Positions 30,817 to 38,994 of a DNA stretch of 64,000 nt are shown piece by piece. Origin of the DNA: Rhodopseudomonas rhenobacensis. Its GTDB lineage: Bacteria > Pseudomonadota > Alphaproteobacteria > Rhizobiales > Xanthobacteraceae. The position numbers and the translations under genes were made by a program. Where the stretch lies: NCBI RefSeq assembly GCF_014203125.1, contig NZ_JACHIH010000003.1:186001-250000 (forward strand), read 5' to 3'. The notes beneath the pieces were generated by a model. It was not told where the DNA came from. It did not search any database and saw only the letters and a list, made by a program, of their open reading frames with translations. The stretch's first letter is position 1; every line of letters begins with the position of its first letter.

Positions 30817-32119
30817 CGTTACGTCAGCCAGGTCCTGGACCGAGGCCGAAGCGCGCAACGCGCTTCGGCAGATTTTTGATGCCGCGGTCGCCAGCGCCGA
30901 GCCCGGCGCCGCGGTGCTGCGGCATCTGCCGCATAAACCCAAAGGCCGCTGCGTGGTGGTCGGTGCCGGCAAGGCCGCGGCGGCGATGGCGGCTGCGGTC
31001 GATGCGGCGTGGCCCGACGTCGACCTCAGCGGCGTGGTGGTGACCCGCCATGGTCAGGGTGGATCTGCCGGCCGCATCAAAGTGCTGGAAGCCGCGCATC
31101 CGACGCCCGACGCCGGCAGCGAGCAGGCTGCGCGAAATATCCTCGCGGCGGTGCAGGGGCTCGGCCCCGACGATCTGGTGATCGCGCTGATTTCGGGCGG
31201 CGGGTCGGCGCTGATGGTGCTGCCCGGCGGCACGATGACGCTGGCCGAAAAACAATCCGTCAACAAAAGCCTGCTCGCCAGCGGCGCCACCATCGTCGAG
31301 ATGAACGCGGTGCGCAAACATCTGTCGGCGATCAAGGGTGGCCGGCTCGCGCTCGCCGCGCATCCGGCGCGGGTGGTGACCTTGGCGATCAGCGACATCC
31401 CCGGCGACGATCCCGCGGCGATCGCGTCGGGCCCGACGGTGGCCGATCCGAGCACGCTGGCCGAGGTGCGCGACATCATCGCGCGCTACCAACTCGATCT
31501 GCCGGCCAGCGCGTTGGCGATCCTCGACGCCGGCACCGAAACGCCGAAGGCGCTCGACGCGAACAATAGCGTTCGTATCATCGCGGCGCCGTCGCTGGCG
31601 CTCGCCGCCGCGGCTGACGCCGCAACCAAGGCCGGGCTGACGCCGCTGATCCTCGGCGACGCCATCGAAGGCGAAAGCCGCGAACTCGGCATCGTGATGG
31701 CCGGCATTGCGCGTTCGGTGCGGCTGCATGGACATCCCGTCAAAGCGCCGGCGGTGCTGCTGTCGGGCGGCGAGACCACGGTGACGATCGGCAAGGGGCC
31801 GGCCGGCCGCGGCGGACGCAACACCGAATTCCTGCTCGGCTTTGCCATCGCGATGGCCGGCGAAGCCGATGTGTTTGCGCTGGCCGGCGACAGCGACGGC
31901 ATCGACGGCACCGAGGACGCCGCCGGCGCGATCGTCACGCCCGATACGCTGTCGCGGGCGCGCGCCGCGGGACTCGATCCGCGCGGCGTGCTCGCGGCGC
32001 ATGACAGCTACGGCCTGTTCGACGCCATCGGCGACCTCGTTCGCACCGGCCCGACCGGCACCAACGTCAACGACATTCGCGCCGTGCTGATCGGACGAGG
32101 CGCGCCTTCGGCCGACTGA
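30809..32119 (+). CDS. ttuD: Glycerate 2-kinase (MOFRL family), TtuD-type
   Basis: 436 residues. The first half binds nucleotide-like ligand (LPHKPKGRCVVVGAGKAAAA, VVVTRHGQGGSAGRIKVLEA, HPTPDAGSEQAARNILAAVQ, VIALISGGGSALMVLPGGTM). The C-terminal MOFRL domain has LLSGGETTVTIGKGPAGRGG, NTEFLLGFAIAMAG and FALAGDSDGIDGTEDAAGAI. Historically called hydroxypyruvate reductase, but the family is generally ATP:glycerate 2-kinase. It passes glycerate into 2-phosphoglycerate. Its start overlaps ttuC, so it belongs to the tartrate operon. A TtuE-type pyruvate kinase is not seen here. Confidence 0.92.
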   Translation: MSDVTSARSWTEAEARNALRQIFDAAVASAEPGAAVLRHLPHKPKGRCVVVGAGKAAAAMAAAVDAAWPDVDLSGVVVTRHGQGGSAGRIKVLEAAHPTPDAGSEQAARNILAAVQGLGPDDLVIALISGGGSALMVLPGGTMTLAEKQSVNKSLLASGATIVEMNAVRKHLSAIKGGRLALAAHPARVVTLAISDIPGDDPAAIASGPTVADPSTLAEVRDIIARYQLDLPASALAILDAGTETPKALDANNSVRIIAAPSLALAAAADAATKAGLTPLILGDAIEGESRELGIVMAGIARSVRLHGHPVKAPAVLLSGGETTVTIGKGPAGRGGRNTEFLLGFAIAMAGEADVFALAGDSDGIDGTEDAAGAIVTPDTLSRARAAGLDPRGVLAAHDSYGLFDAIGDLVRTGPTGTNVNDIRAVLIGRGAPSAD

Positions 32120-32127
32120 GACCCCGC

Positions 32128-32157
32128 CCGCCAGCCGATAAGCGGTACCGCTGGCGG
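32128..32157 (+). terminator. Hairpin after the tartrate operon
   Basis: CCGCCAGC at 32128-32135 pairs with GCTGGCGG at 32150-32157, 8 bp downstream of the ttuD stop. There is no U-run, so termination is uncertain. The 267 bp from ttuD to the next gene hold nothing else supported. Confidence 0.35.
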
Positions 32158-32386
32158 CGTGCGGATCGTCGATCGAAGCGCATCCGACCCCTGGGTATCC
32201 AAGCGAAATCTGCGCTTCGCAGTTGCACAAATTCTTGATTGGCAGCCTCGCTGTTGAACCCCCACTTCCGTTGAATGTCTCACTGTTGAGCGGCTCGCCC
32301 GAAGTCGGACCGCAGTGGTGCATCGCGTCCGGCCAATGCCGGCTTTCGTGATGGGCATCGGGTGGAAGTCAGAAGGGAAAGCAGCA

Positions 32387-32896
32387 ATGGCGACCTCTGT
32401 GAAATCATCGACTCCCTGGATTTCGGCCTTTCAGGGGAGCCCAAGGCCTGCGCCTTCTGACGCCGATGCTCTCGACCGTTCCCGCGCCAGCCGGCTGGCC
32501 CATGTGTTGGAGCGCAGCGGTTTGGCGATGATGGGCGCCGCGGGCGGCCTGTTCGTTGCGGCGCATCTCGGCCGCGGCAGCGTCGAGCTGCTCGGCTTTC
32601 CGGTGGTGATCCTGGCGGCGACGATCTACGCCTTCATCGGCTTCTATCTCGGCATCGACTTGCCGCCTGACGCCGCGCCGCGCGCCGACAACGTCGCGAC
32701 GCCGCGGGTGAAATGGATCGAGCGGCTGAGCGCCAGCGGCACCTTCTTCGCGGCGCTAGCGGTTTTCGTGTCGGTCTGGAACATCATTCTCGACGGCCAG
32801 CCGAATTCGCTAGCAACGCTGCTGGTCGGCGGCGGCTTTGTGATCGGCGTCACCATGCAGATCGCGGCCGGCTCGATCGCGCGGGCGCGCGCCTGA
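32387..32896 (+). CDS. Membrane protein with four or so segments, unknown
   Basis: 169 residues from ATG at 32387 with GAAGGGAAAGC upstream; the longer frame has no ribosome site. After a charged N-terminus, GLAMMGAAGGLFVAAHLGRG, LLGFPVVILAATIYAFIGFY, ASGTFFAALAVFVSVWNIIL and LLVGGGFVIGVTMQIAAGSI are hydrophobic. It stands alone with a palindromic repeat just downstream. The family is not recognised. Similar small proteins occur widely in Bradyrhizobiaceae without a known role. Confidence 0.65.
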   Translation: MATSVKSSTPWISAFQGSPRPAPSDADALDRSRASRLAHVLERSGLAMMGAAGGLFVAAHLGRGSVELLGFPVVILAATIYAFIGFYLGIDLPPDAAPRADNVATPRVKWIERLSASGTFFAALAVFVSVWNIILDGQPNSLATLLVGGGFVIGVTMQIAAGSIARARA

Positions 32897-32917
32897 TGCG
32901 CTTCAAAAATCCTGGCC

Positions 32918-33037
32918 GTCGTCATTCCGGGGCACGAGCAGCGTTAGCTGCGAGCGAGCCCGGAATCCATAACCCCTGCAGGGGATATGGATTCCGGACT
33001 TGCTCGTTCTTGCGAACTCGCAATCCGGAATGACGAC
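32918..33037. repeat. Intergenic palindromic repeat, copy 1
   Basis: GTCGTCATTCCGG at 32918-32930 mirrors CCGGAATGACGAC at 33025-33037, with an internal CCGGAATCC/GGATTCCGG mirror. It has the same plan as copies at 42691-42814 and 61102-61221 and lies between gene ends. A typical repeat family of this bacterial group. Confidence 0.8.
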
Positions 33038-33077
33038 CGCATTCGGCTTGAGTGCTTCAATCCGAACCGACGACGCT

Positions 33078-34463
33078 CTAGATCACTTCGGCGCTCGGGA
33101 TCGTGAAGCGGAACGCGGTGCCGGCGCCGTCCCGCGGCTCGGCGCGAATGCTGCCGCCATGCGCGGTCACGATGGTGCGGCATAGCGACAGGCCGACGCC
33201 CATCCCGGCGGTTTTGGTGGTCATGAACGGCAGGAACAGCCGGTCCATCAGTTGCGGATCGATGCCGGGGCCGTTATCCGCAACCGTCATTTCGATCATC
33301 CCGTCGGCGCCGCGGCTGCTGGAAATCTGTAGCTCGCGGACGTCCTGATGCTCCATCGCTTCCAGCGCGTTGCGGATCAGGTTGAGCAGCAATTGCTGGA
33401 TCTGCACCCTGTCGACCAGCACCCGCTCGGCGGCCGGATCGAGGTCGAGCGAGACCTTGACCTCGCGGTCCTTGGCGACGACCAGCGCCAGCGACACCGC
33501 GTCGTCGACGATCCGGTCGAGGCGTTCGTTGGTCTTTTCGGTTTCGCCGCGCGAGACGAATTGCCGCAGTCGCTGGATCACCTCGCCGGCGCGCAGTGCC
33601 TGATCCGCCGCCTTGTCGAGCGCGGTCCGGATGCGGTCGGCGGATTTGTCGGTGCTGTCCTGCAACAGCCGGCGCGAGCCCTTCAGGTAGTTGGCGATCG
33701 CGGCCAGCGGCTGGTTGAGCTCGTGCGCCAGCGCCGCCGACATCTCGCCCATGGTGCCGAGTCTCGCCACGTGCAGCAGTTCGGATTGCAGCTCGCGCAG
33801 CCGCGAGTCGCTGGCCTGCTGCCGCGCCATCGCGCGCTGCCGCTCGATCAGGAACGCACCGACCACGCCGGACGCCAAAGCCAGCACCACCAGACAGGCT
33901 GCCACCGCAGCGGCGGCGAAATTCGACCGCTCGAAATTGTGCTGCCGCTCTTTGAGCTGCGCCTGTTCGAATTTGGTCATCGCCGAAAGGCCATGTTCGA
34001 TTCGCTGGGTCAGCAGATCGACGCGCGCCTGTTCGAGAATATCCAGCGACGTTTGCAGATCGGTCTGCGCCAGCTCGACGACGCGCTGCAATTGCGTGAG
34101 CCGCATCTCGATGCTGCTGCGCACCGCGGCGAGATTTCTCTGTTGCTCGGCATTGTCTCCGAGAACATGCACCAGCTCGTCGAGCGCGTGGGGCAGGGTG
34201 GACTTCGCCGTTTCATAGGCCTCGCGATATTCGTCGACGCGGGTCAGCAGATAGCCGCGCTCGCCGGATTCCGCCTGCAGCACCGCCCGCTCGATGCCGG
34301 CGATCAGCCGCAGCACATCGTTGGTATGCCTTACCCAGGTGGAATTCTCGCGGATCTGCATCAGGCTGTAGGCCAGCGCGAGGGTGGCGACGACGAACAT
34401 CGCGAGCGCAGCCGCGAGTAGCCAAGCTGCCCGCCCGGTCGTGCTGTGGGACCTCAGACGCAT
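33078..34463 (-). CDS. CHASE3-domain sensor histidine kinase
   Basis: About 461 residues from ATG at 34463; a longer frame exists but its extra residues look non-coding. A first membrane segment (AAWLLAAALAMFVVATLALA) is followed by a CHASE3-like sensor (RLIAGIERAVLQAESGERGY, then LLTRVDEYREAYETA), a second segment (AAAVAACLVVLALASGVVGA), a HisKA with LGTMGEMSAALAHELNQPLA (phospho-His) and a HATPase with LLLNLIRNALEAMEHQDV and MTVADNGPGIDPQLMDRL. The kinase core is of the FixL/DctB type. No response regulator lies nearby. Confidence 0.88.
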   Translation of the reverse strand: MRLRSHSTTGRAAWLLAAALAMFVVATLALAYSLMQIRENSTWVRHTNDVLRLIAGIERAVLQAESGERGYLLTRVDEYREAYETAKSTLPHALDELVHVLGDNAEQQRNLAAVRSSIEMRLTQLQRVVELAQTDLQTSLDILEQARVDLLTQRIEHGLSAMTKFEQAQLKERQHNFERSNFAAAAVAACLVVLALASGVVGAFLIERQRAMARQQASDSRLRELQSELLHVARLGTMGEMSAALAHELNQPLAAIANYLKGSRRLLQDSTDKSADRIRTALDKAADQALRAGEVIQRLRQFVSRGETEKTNERLDRIVDDAVSLALVVAKDREVKVSLDLDPAAERVLVDRVQIQQLLLNLIRNALEAMEHQDVRELQISSSRGADGMIEMTVADNGPGIDPQLMDRLFLPFMTTKTAGMGVGLSLCRTIVTAHGGSIRAEPRDGAGTAFRFTIPSAEVI

Positions 34464-34714
34464 CGAATTCAAACGCTCTCCGCTGTTCCGATGTGCTGAG
34501 CAGATCGCCGGTTTGGTTTCAAGTCTGCTTGCGGTTGCAACTGGAAAAGATTCGCTTGGCGGCGGAACCCGGTGGCGGCGGGCGGTGGATCGCAGCGCGC
34601 CCATTCGATGAGGAACCGGCGCGACGATGAATCGTCAAATTGCCGCGGTGCTGGCGAATTGCAGCCCTCACTCTCGGTCAGAATCGCGGGCGAGAGAAAG
34701 TTGGAGACCACCTT

Positions 34715-34924
34715 TTGACGTATAAAATCACCGCGGAGCGCGATAACGAAACCATGCGCAGCAGCCGAATCAGCGCGTTGATCGCCATCGCCAAAGCACG
34801 GATCTGGGCCAGCGAAGGCTGGGAGGTGGTGATCACCGACGACCAGGGCCGCGATTATGCTCCGTCGCAATTCGAGGAGCTGGCCCCGGCCAAGCCGCGC
34901 GTTGTATCGGAAGCGACGCCTTAA
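34715..34924 (+). CDS. Small conserved protein, 69 residues
   Basis: TTG at 34715 is preceded by TTGGAG, giving MTYKITAERDNETMRSSRIS, then ALIAIAKARIWASEGWEVVI, then TDDQGRDYAPSQFEELA. The start is uncertain; a longer frame opens at 34640. The helical middle and basic N-terminus are seen in small proteins of related alphaproteobacteria. The role is unknown. The 251 bp from 34464 to 34714 is a divergent upstream region with nothing else supported. Confidence 0.55.
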   Translation: MTYKITAERDNETMRSSRISALIAIAKARIWASEGWEVVITDDQGRDYAPSQFEELAPAKPRVVSEATP

Positions 34925-34943
34925 CACGCGATGTCGCCGCGCA

Positions 34944-36353
34944 TCATGCCGCGGGCCGCGCCGCCGCGGCCTTGTGGTGAAGACCCTCCGCCGCCGCATT
35001 CAGCCGGCTCATCGAGGCGGTGAGTTCCGGATAGACCTCATCCTTGATCGTGACCGTGCCGTAATTGCAGTCTTCGCCGTCGAAGCGGCCTTCCGCCGGT
35101 TGATCGGCGTGCTCGAACCAGTGATAGCCGACCAGATTCGGCTTGATCAGCGCGGCCGCGACGTAGCGCTCGAAGGCTCCGGCGCGCTCGATCTGGGTCG
35201 CGACCCGCGGGCCGCCGCCGCTGCTGTTCGGCAGTCCCACGTCGTCGCCGCGGAACGAGAACTCGGTGATCAGGCACGGCTTGCCGGCCGCCGCATAGGC
35301 ATCGAGCAGCACCGAGGGATCGAAGCTGTAGCAATTGAACGAGATCACATCGAGGTGCCGGCCGGCGGCGGCGACCACGCCGTCATGCGGCAGCGCGCCG
35401 AGCCTCGCGCCGAGCACCAAGTGATTGGGATCGGCGGCCTTGATCGCCGCGGTGCACAGTTCGAAATAGCGGTCGGCCACCACCGCGGCGAAGGCGTCGC
35501 AATCGGCGGCGAACGCCGCGCGCCGCGGGTTGCGATTGGCCTCCGCCTCGAGGAGGGCGTAGTCGCCCCCGGGCGCCGTGCGCACGAACGGCGCCGCGAT
35601 GCCGTCGAGCGCGTGCAGCGCTTCCCACGATCGCGCCGGCGTGTGCCAGATCACGTTGAACTGCGCGAACTCGCCATAATGCTGCTGCAGCGCGGTGATC
35701 GCGGTGACGCGGCCGGCGCGTCCCGGCGGGAAATTCAGGAAGGTGGTCAGCAATTCGTCATGGCCGCGCCAGTCCGGCGACCAGTACAATTCGTTGTCGA
35801 TGAAGGTGCCGAGCAGCTCCGGGGCATTGCGCCGCGGCGTGCACAGCTCCCTGGCGCGCTGTCGGATGTGGGCTTCGAATTCGGCATCGAATACGTCCGG
35901 AAAGCGCTGGCCGTGGCGGTGCAGCCAGAACGAGGCGCCGAGGTCGACGGTCGGTGCGGTCGCCAGCGGCGTTTCGCCCGCGCCGGCGACGATTTCGTCG
36001 GACCAGCAGCCGAGCGTGTTGAAATCCCAGCCGGTCAAGCGTTCGGCGACGGTGCGTCGCCATTCATTGCGGCTGCCATATTTCTGCAGGCAGGCCTCGC
36101 CATACGGCACCCGGTCGGTGCCGCGAATGTTGTCCGGATCGAACCGGACGTTGTTGACGCCTTTGGACAGAAACCGCCCGCCATGCGGATCCACGAACCA
36201 GAATATGCCCTCGTCCTGCTCGACCCGAAAGAAGCCGCTTGCTTCGAAGCGGCCATCGGCGATGCCGCCCCACCTGGTTCGTCGCACCCACGCATCTCCT
36301 CGTTCAACAGCGCATCTTGGCAGTCGCGGCTTAAGGAATCTTTGATATAACAC
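34944..36353 (-). CDS. GH-A clan glycoside hydrolase, agarase/GH50-like
   Basis: Up to 469 residues from a GTG at 36353; the true start could lie a few codons in. A (beta/alpha)8 enzyme: FFRVEQDEGIFWFVDPHGGR, FLSKGVNNVRFDPDNIRGTD, LLGTFIDNELYWSPDWRG with the likely acid/base Glu, and DVISFNCYSFDPSVL and KPCLITEFSFRGDDVG with the likely nucleophile Glu. Spacing and the N-E pair match GH-A clan enzymes such as GH50. The substrate is unknown; activity on agar is not implied. It is divergent from a beta-glucosidase and glucokinase, suggesting glucoside use. Confidence 0.75.
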   Translation of the reverse strand: MLYQRFLKPRLPRCAVERGDAWVRRTRWGGIADGRFEASGFFRVEQDEGIFWFVDPHGGRFLSKGVNNVRFDPDNIRGTDRVPYGEACLQKYGSRNEWRRTVAERLTGWDFNTLGCWSDEIVAGAGETPLATAPTVDLGASFWLHRHGQRFPDVFDAEFEAHIRQRARELCTPRRNAPELLGTFIDNELYWSPDWRGHDELLTTFLNFPPGRAGRVTAITALQQHYGEFAQFNVIWHTPARSWEALHALDGIAAPFVRTAPGGDYALLEAEANRNPRRAAFAADCDAFAAVVADRYFELCTAAIKAADPNHLVLGARLGALPHDGVVAAAGRHLDVISFNCYSFDPSVLLDAYAAAGKPCLITEFSFRGDDVGLPNSSGGGPRVATQIERAGAFERYVAAALIKPNLVGYHWFEHADQPAEGRFDGEDCNYGTVTIKDEVYPELTASMSRLNAAAEGLHHKAAAARPAA

Positions 36354-36417
36354 AACACCTTATTGCGGCCGCAGGGGCTATCGATAGGGCCTTATGGAAT
36401 AGCCGGAGGACGACAGC

Positions 36418-37782
36418 GTGGCGGTATCCACTCTTGAGACGACAGCAACCGAAACGTCCTCGAAATTGCCTTCCCTGACCGCGCTGAAGCGCGACTTCAT
36501 CTGGGGCGTGTCGACCTCGAGCTTCCAGATCGAAGGCGCCACCCAGGAGGGCGGCCGCGGGCTCAGCATCTGGGACACCTACTGCCGCGACGGCGAAATC
36601 AAGAATCACGACACCGGCGACGTCGCCTGCGATCACTATCACCGCTACGCCGAAGATGTCGCCCTGATGAAAACCCTGGGCGTGCAGGCCTATCGGTTTT
36701 CGGTGGCGTGGCCGCGGCTGCTGCCGCAGGGCCGCGGCGCGGTCAACGAGGAAGGGCTCGCGTTCTACGACCGGCTGATCGACGAACTGCTCGCCGCCGG
36801 CATCGAGCCGTGGCTGTGCCTGTATCATTGGGATCTGCCGCAGGCGCTGGAAGATCAGGGCGGCTGGATGAACCGGGAGTCGGTGACCTGGTTCACCGAC
36901 TACGCCACGCTGGTAGCCAAGCGCTATGGCGACCGCGTCAAACGCTTCGCCACCTTCAACGAGCCGTCGATCTTCAGCCTGTTCAGCCGCTCGCTCGGCA
37001 AGCGCGATCGTTCCGCCGACGACAAGCTGCATCGCACCATTCACCACGTCAATCTGGCGCATGGCGCCGCGGTCGACGTGTTGCGCGCGCTGGTGCCCGG
37101 CGCCTCGATCGGCTCGATCCACAACGTGCAGCCGATCCTGCCGTCGACGCCGGCCGACGCGGCGGCGGCGGAGGTGTTCGGCGCCTATTGGAACGAGGCC
37201 TATCCCGATCCGCAATTCCTCGGCACCTATCCGGAGATCATGCTACCCGGCATTCAGCCGCATCTGCAGCCCGGCGATCTCGAGCGGATTCATCGCCCGC
37301 TCGACTGGTTCGGCCTCAATCATTACAGCCCGGTTTATGCTAAGGCCGATCCGGAGGCGATGATGGGCTTCAACTGGGGCGACCGGCCGCCCGGCCTGCC
37401 GCTGACGCCGATCGACTGGCCGATCAACGCGCCGGCGTTCCGCGACACGCTGCTGCGGGTCCATCAGCGCTACAAGCTGCCGATCTATGTCACCGAAAAC
37501 GGCTATGGCAGCAACGACGAACCCGACGCCAACGGCGCGGTCGTCGATCCTGGCCGCGTCGGCTTCCTGCGCGACTATATCGAGGCGATGGACCAGGCGG
37601 TGGCCCAAGGCGCCGACGTGCGCGGTTACTTCGTGTGGTCGCTGCTCGATAATTTCGAATGGGATTCCGGCTACAGCGTGCGGTTCGGGCTGACCTATGT
37701 CGACTACAAGACGCTCAAACGGATTCCGAAGACCTCGTTCCATTGGTTCGCCGCGGCCATCAAGGCGGCGCGGCAGGGATGA
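36418..37782 (+). CDS. GH1 beta-glucosidase
   Basis: 454 residues from a GTG at 36418 with GGAGGACGAC upstream. Family 1 motifs: RDFIWGVSTSSFQIEGATQE, LYHWDLPQALEDQGGWMNRE, FATFNEPSIFSLFSRSLG with the acid/base Glu, and PIYVTENGYGSNDEPDANG with the nucleophile Glu. It hydrolyses beta-glucosides to glucose, consistent with the glucokinase gene whose start overlaps its stop. Cytoplasmic; no signal peptide. It lies divergent from the GH-A glycosidase. Confidence 0.94.
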   Translation: MAVSTLETTATETSSKLPSLTALKRDFIWGVSTSSFQIEGATQEGGRGLSIWDTYCRDGEIKNHDTGDVACDHYHRYAEDVALMKTLGVQAYRFSVAWPRLLPQGRGAVNEEGLAFYDRLIDELLAAGIEPWLCLYHWDLPQALEDQGGWMNRESVTWFTDYATLVAKRYGDRVKRFATFNEPSIFSLFSRSLGKRDRSADDKLHRTIHHVNLAHGAAVDVLRALVPGASIGSIHNVQPILPSTPADAAAAEVFGAYWNEAYPDPQFLGTYPEIMLPGIQPHLQPGDLERIHRPLDWFGLNHYSPVYAKADPEAMMGFNWGDRPPGLPLTPIDWPINAPAFRDTLLRVHQRYKLPIYVTENGYGSNDEPDANGAVVDPGRVGFLRDYIEAMDQAVAQGADVRGYFVWSLLDNFEWDSGYSVRFGLTYVDYKTLKRIPKTSFHWFAAAIKAARQG

Positions 37783-38795
37783 CCGCACAGCCGCAAGCCA
37801 ACACCAAGCCGGTGCTGCTCGCCGATATCGGCGGCACCAATGCGCGGTTCGCGCTGTTGCAGGACGGCGCGGTCGGTGCCGTCAGCCATCTGGTGGTCAG
37901 CGACTATCCGACCTTCGCCGAGGCGATGGGGGCGTATCTGCGCGACCAGCAGGGTGGCGGCAAGCTCGCCGCCGCGCATCTGGCGGTCGCCGGCACGGTG
38001 ACCAACGGCCGCTGCGAGATGACCAATTCGCCGTGGGTGATCGATGCCGCCGAACTGAGCGAAGCATTTTCGATTCCCTCGGTGCGGGTGATCAACGATT
38101 TCGAAGCGGTGGCGTGGTCGTTGTCGGCGATTCCAGCCGCGAAGCTGCGCCAGCTCGGCGGCGGCGACGCGGTCCCCGGCACGCCGTTGTTCGCGCTCGG
38201 CCCCGGCACCGGGCTCGGCATGGCCAGCAACGTACCGCTGCCGCAAGGCCGCGTGGTGCTCCCCGGGGAGGGTGGGCATGCTACGCTCGCCGGCGTCAAT
38301 GCGCGCGAGGACGCGGTGATCGGCGTGCTGCGGCGCAAGTTCGGCCACGTCTCGGCCGAGCGGGCGCTGTCCGGCAGCGGGCTGGAAAATCTCTACAACG
38401 CGCTGGTGTCGCTCGATGGTCTTTCGCTGCCGCCGCGCGCCGCGCCGCAGATCACCAAGGCCGGTGTCGAAGGTTCGTGCAAGACATGTCGCGAAGCCGT
38501 CGACATGTTCTGCGCGCTGCTCGGCGGCGTCGCCGGCAACCTGGCGCTGATTTTGGGCGCCAAGGGCGGTATCTATGTCGCCGGCGGCATCATCCATCAC
38601 ATGACCGAGCATCTCGCCGGATCGGCGTTCCGCGCACGGTTCGAGGACAAGGGCCGGTTCCGCGACTACCTCGCGGCGATCCCGGTCTATCTGGTGCTGG
38701 AAGAGGACGTCGCCTTCATCGGGTTGCGTGAGTTCACCGAGGTGGTGGGGGCGGGTTCGAGTCATCTGCCGTGCGATACGGATTCACGAGCTTGA
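37779..38795 (+). CDS. glk: Glucokinase
   Basis: 338 residues from ATG at 37779 (ATGA overlap with the beta-glucosidase). KPVLLADIGGTNARFALLQD is the ATP-site start of the bacterial Glk family; HLAVAGTVTNGRCEMTNSPW, VRVINDFEAVAWSLSAIPA with the catalytic Asp, LGPGTGLGMASNV and LPGEGGHATLAGVNAREDAV with the sugar-binding residues follow. It phosphorylates the glucose released by the upstream enzyme. A palindromic repeat lies 36 bp downstream. Confidence 0.93.
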   Translation: MTAQPQANTKPVLLADIGGTNARFALLQDGAVGAVSHLVVSDYPTFAEAMGAYLRDQQGGGKLAAAHLAVAGTVTNGRCEMTNSPWVIDAAELSEAFSIPSVRVINDFEAVAWSLSAIPAAKLRQLGGGDAVPGTPLFALGPGTGLGMASNVPLPQGRVVLPGEGGHATLAGVNAREDAVIGVLRRKFGHVSAERALSGSGLENLYNALVSLDGLSLPPRAAPQITKAGVEGSCKTCREAVDMFCALLGGVAGNLALILGAKGGIYVAGGIIHHMTEHLAGSAFRARFEDKGRFRDYLAAIPVYLVLEEDVAFIGLREFTEVVGAGSSHLPCDTDSRA

Positions 38796-38830
38796 AGTTG
38801 AATCGCTGACTTCGCGGCATCGGCAGCGCG

Positions 38831-38959
38831 CTCCCTCGCCCCGCTTGCGGGGAGAGGGTCGGGGTGAGGGGGCCTCGCGTCTCGGCGAGGCGCCCCCTCA
38901 CCCGACCCCGCTTCGCTGCGCTACGCGGGGTCGACCTCTCCCCGCAAGCGGGGAGAGGT
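38831..38959. repeat. Long palindromic repeat with CCCCGC motifs
   Basis: CTCGCCCCGCTTGCGGGGAG at the left mirrors CTCTCCCCGCAAGCGGGGAG at the right, and internal GGGTCGGGGTGAGGGGGC/GCCCCCTCACCCGACCCC arms pair too. It separates two converging genes (glk and xseA), so it could terminate both. A different repeat family from the GTCATTCC type. Confidence 0.75.
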
Positions 38960-38994
38960 GAAGACGTGTCTGCGTCCTCACACTGTCTGAAACT

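Noticed and set aside
28380-32323. Long minus-strand frames over ttuB, ttuC and ttuD
   Set aside because: Shadow frames of high-GC genes; products are His/Arg/Gln-rich with no motifs.
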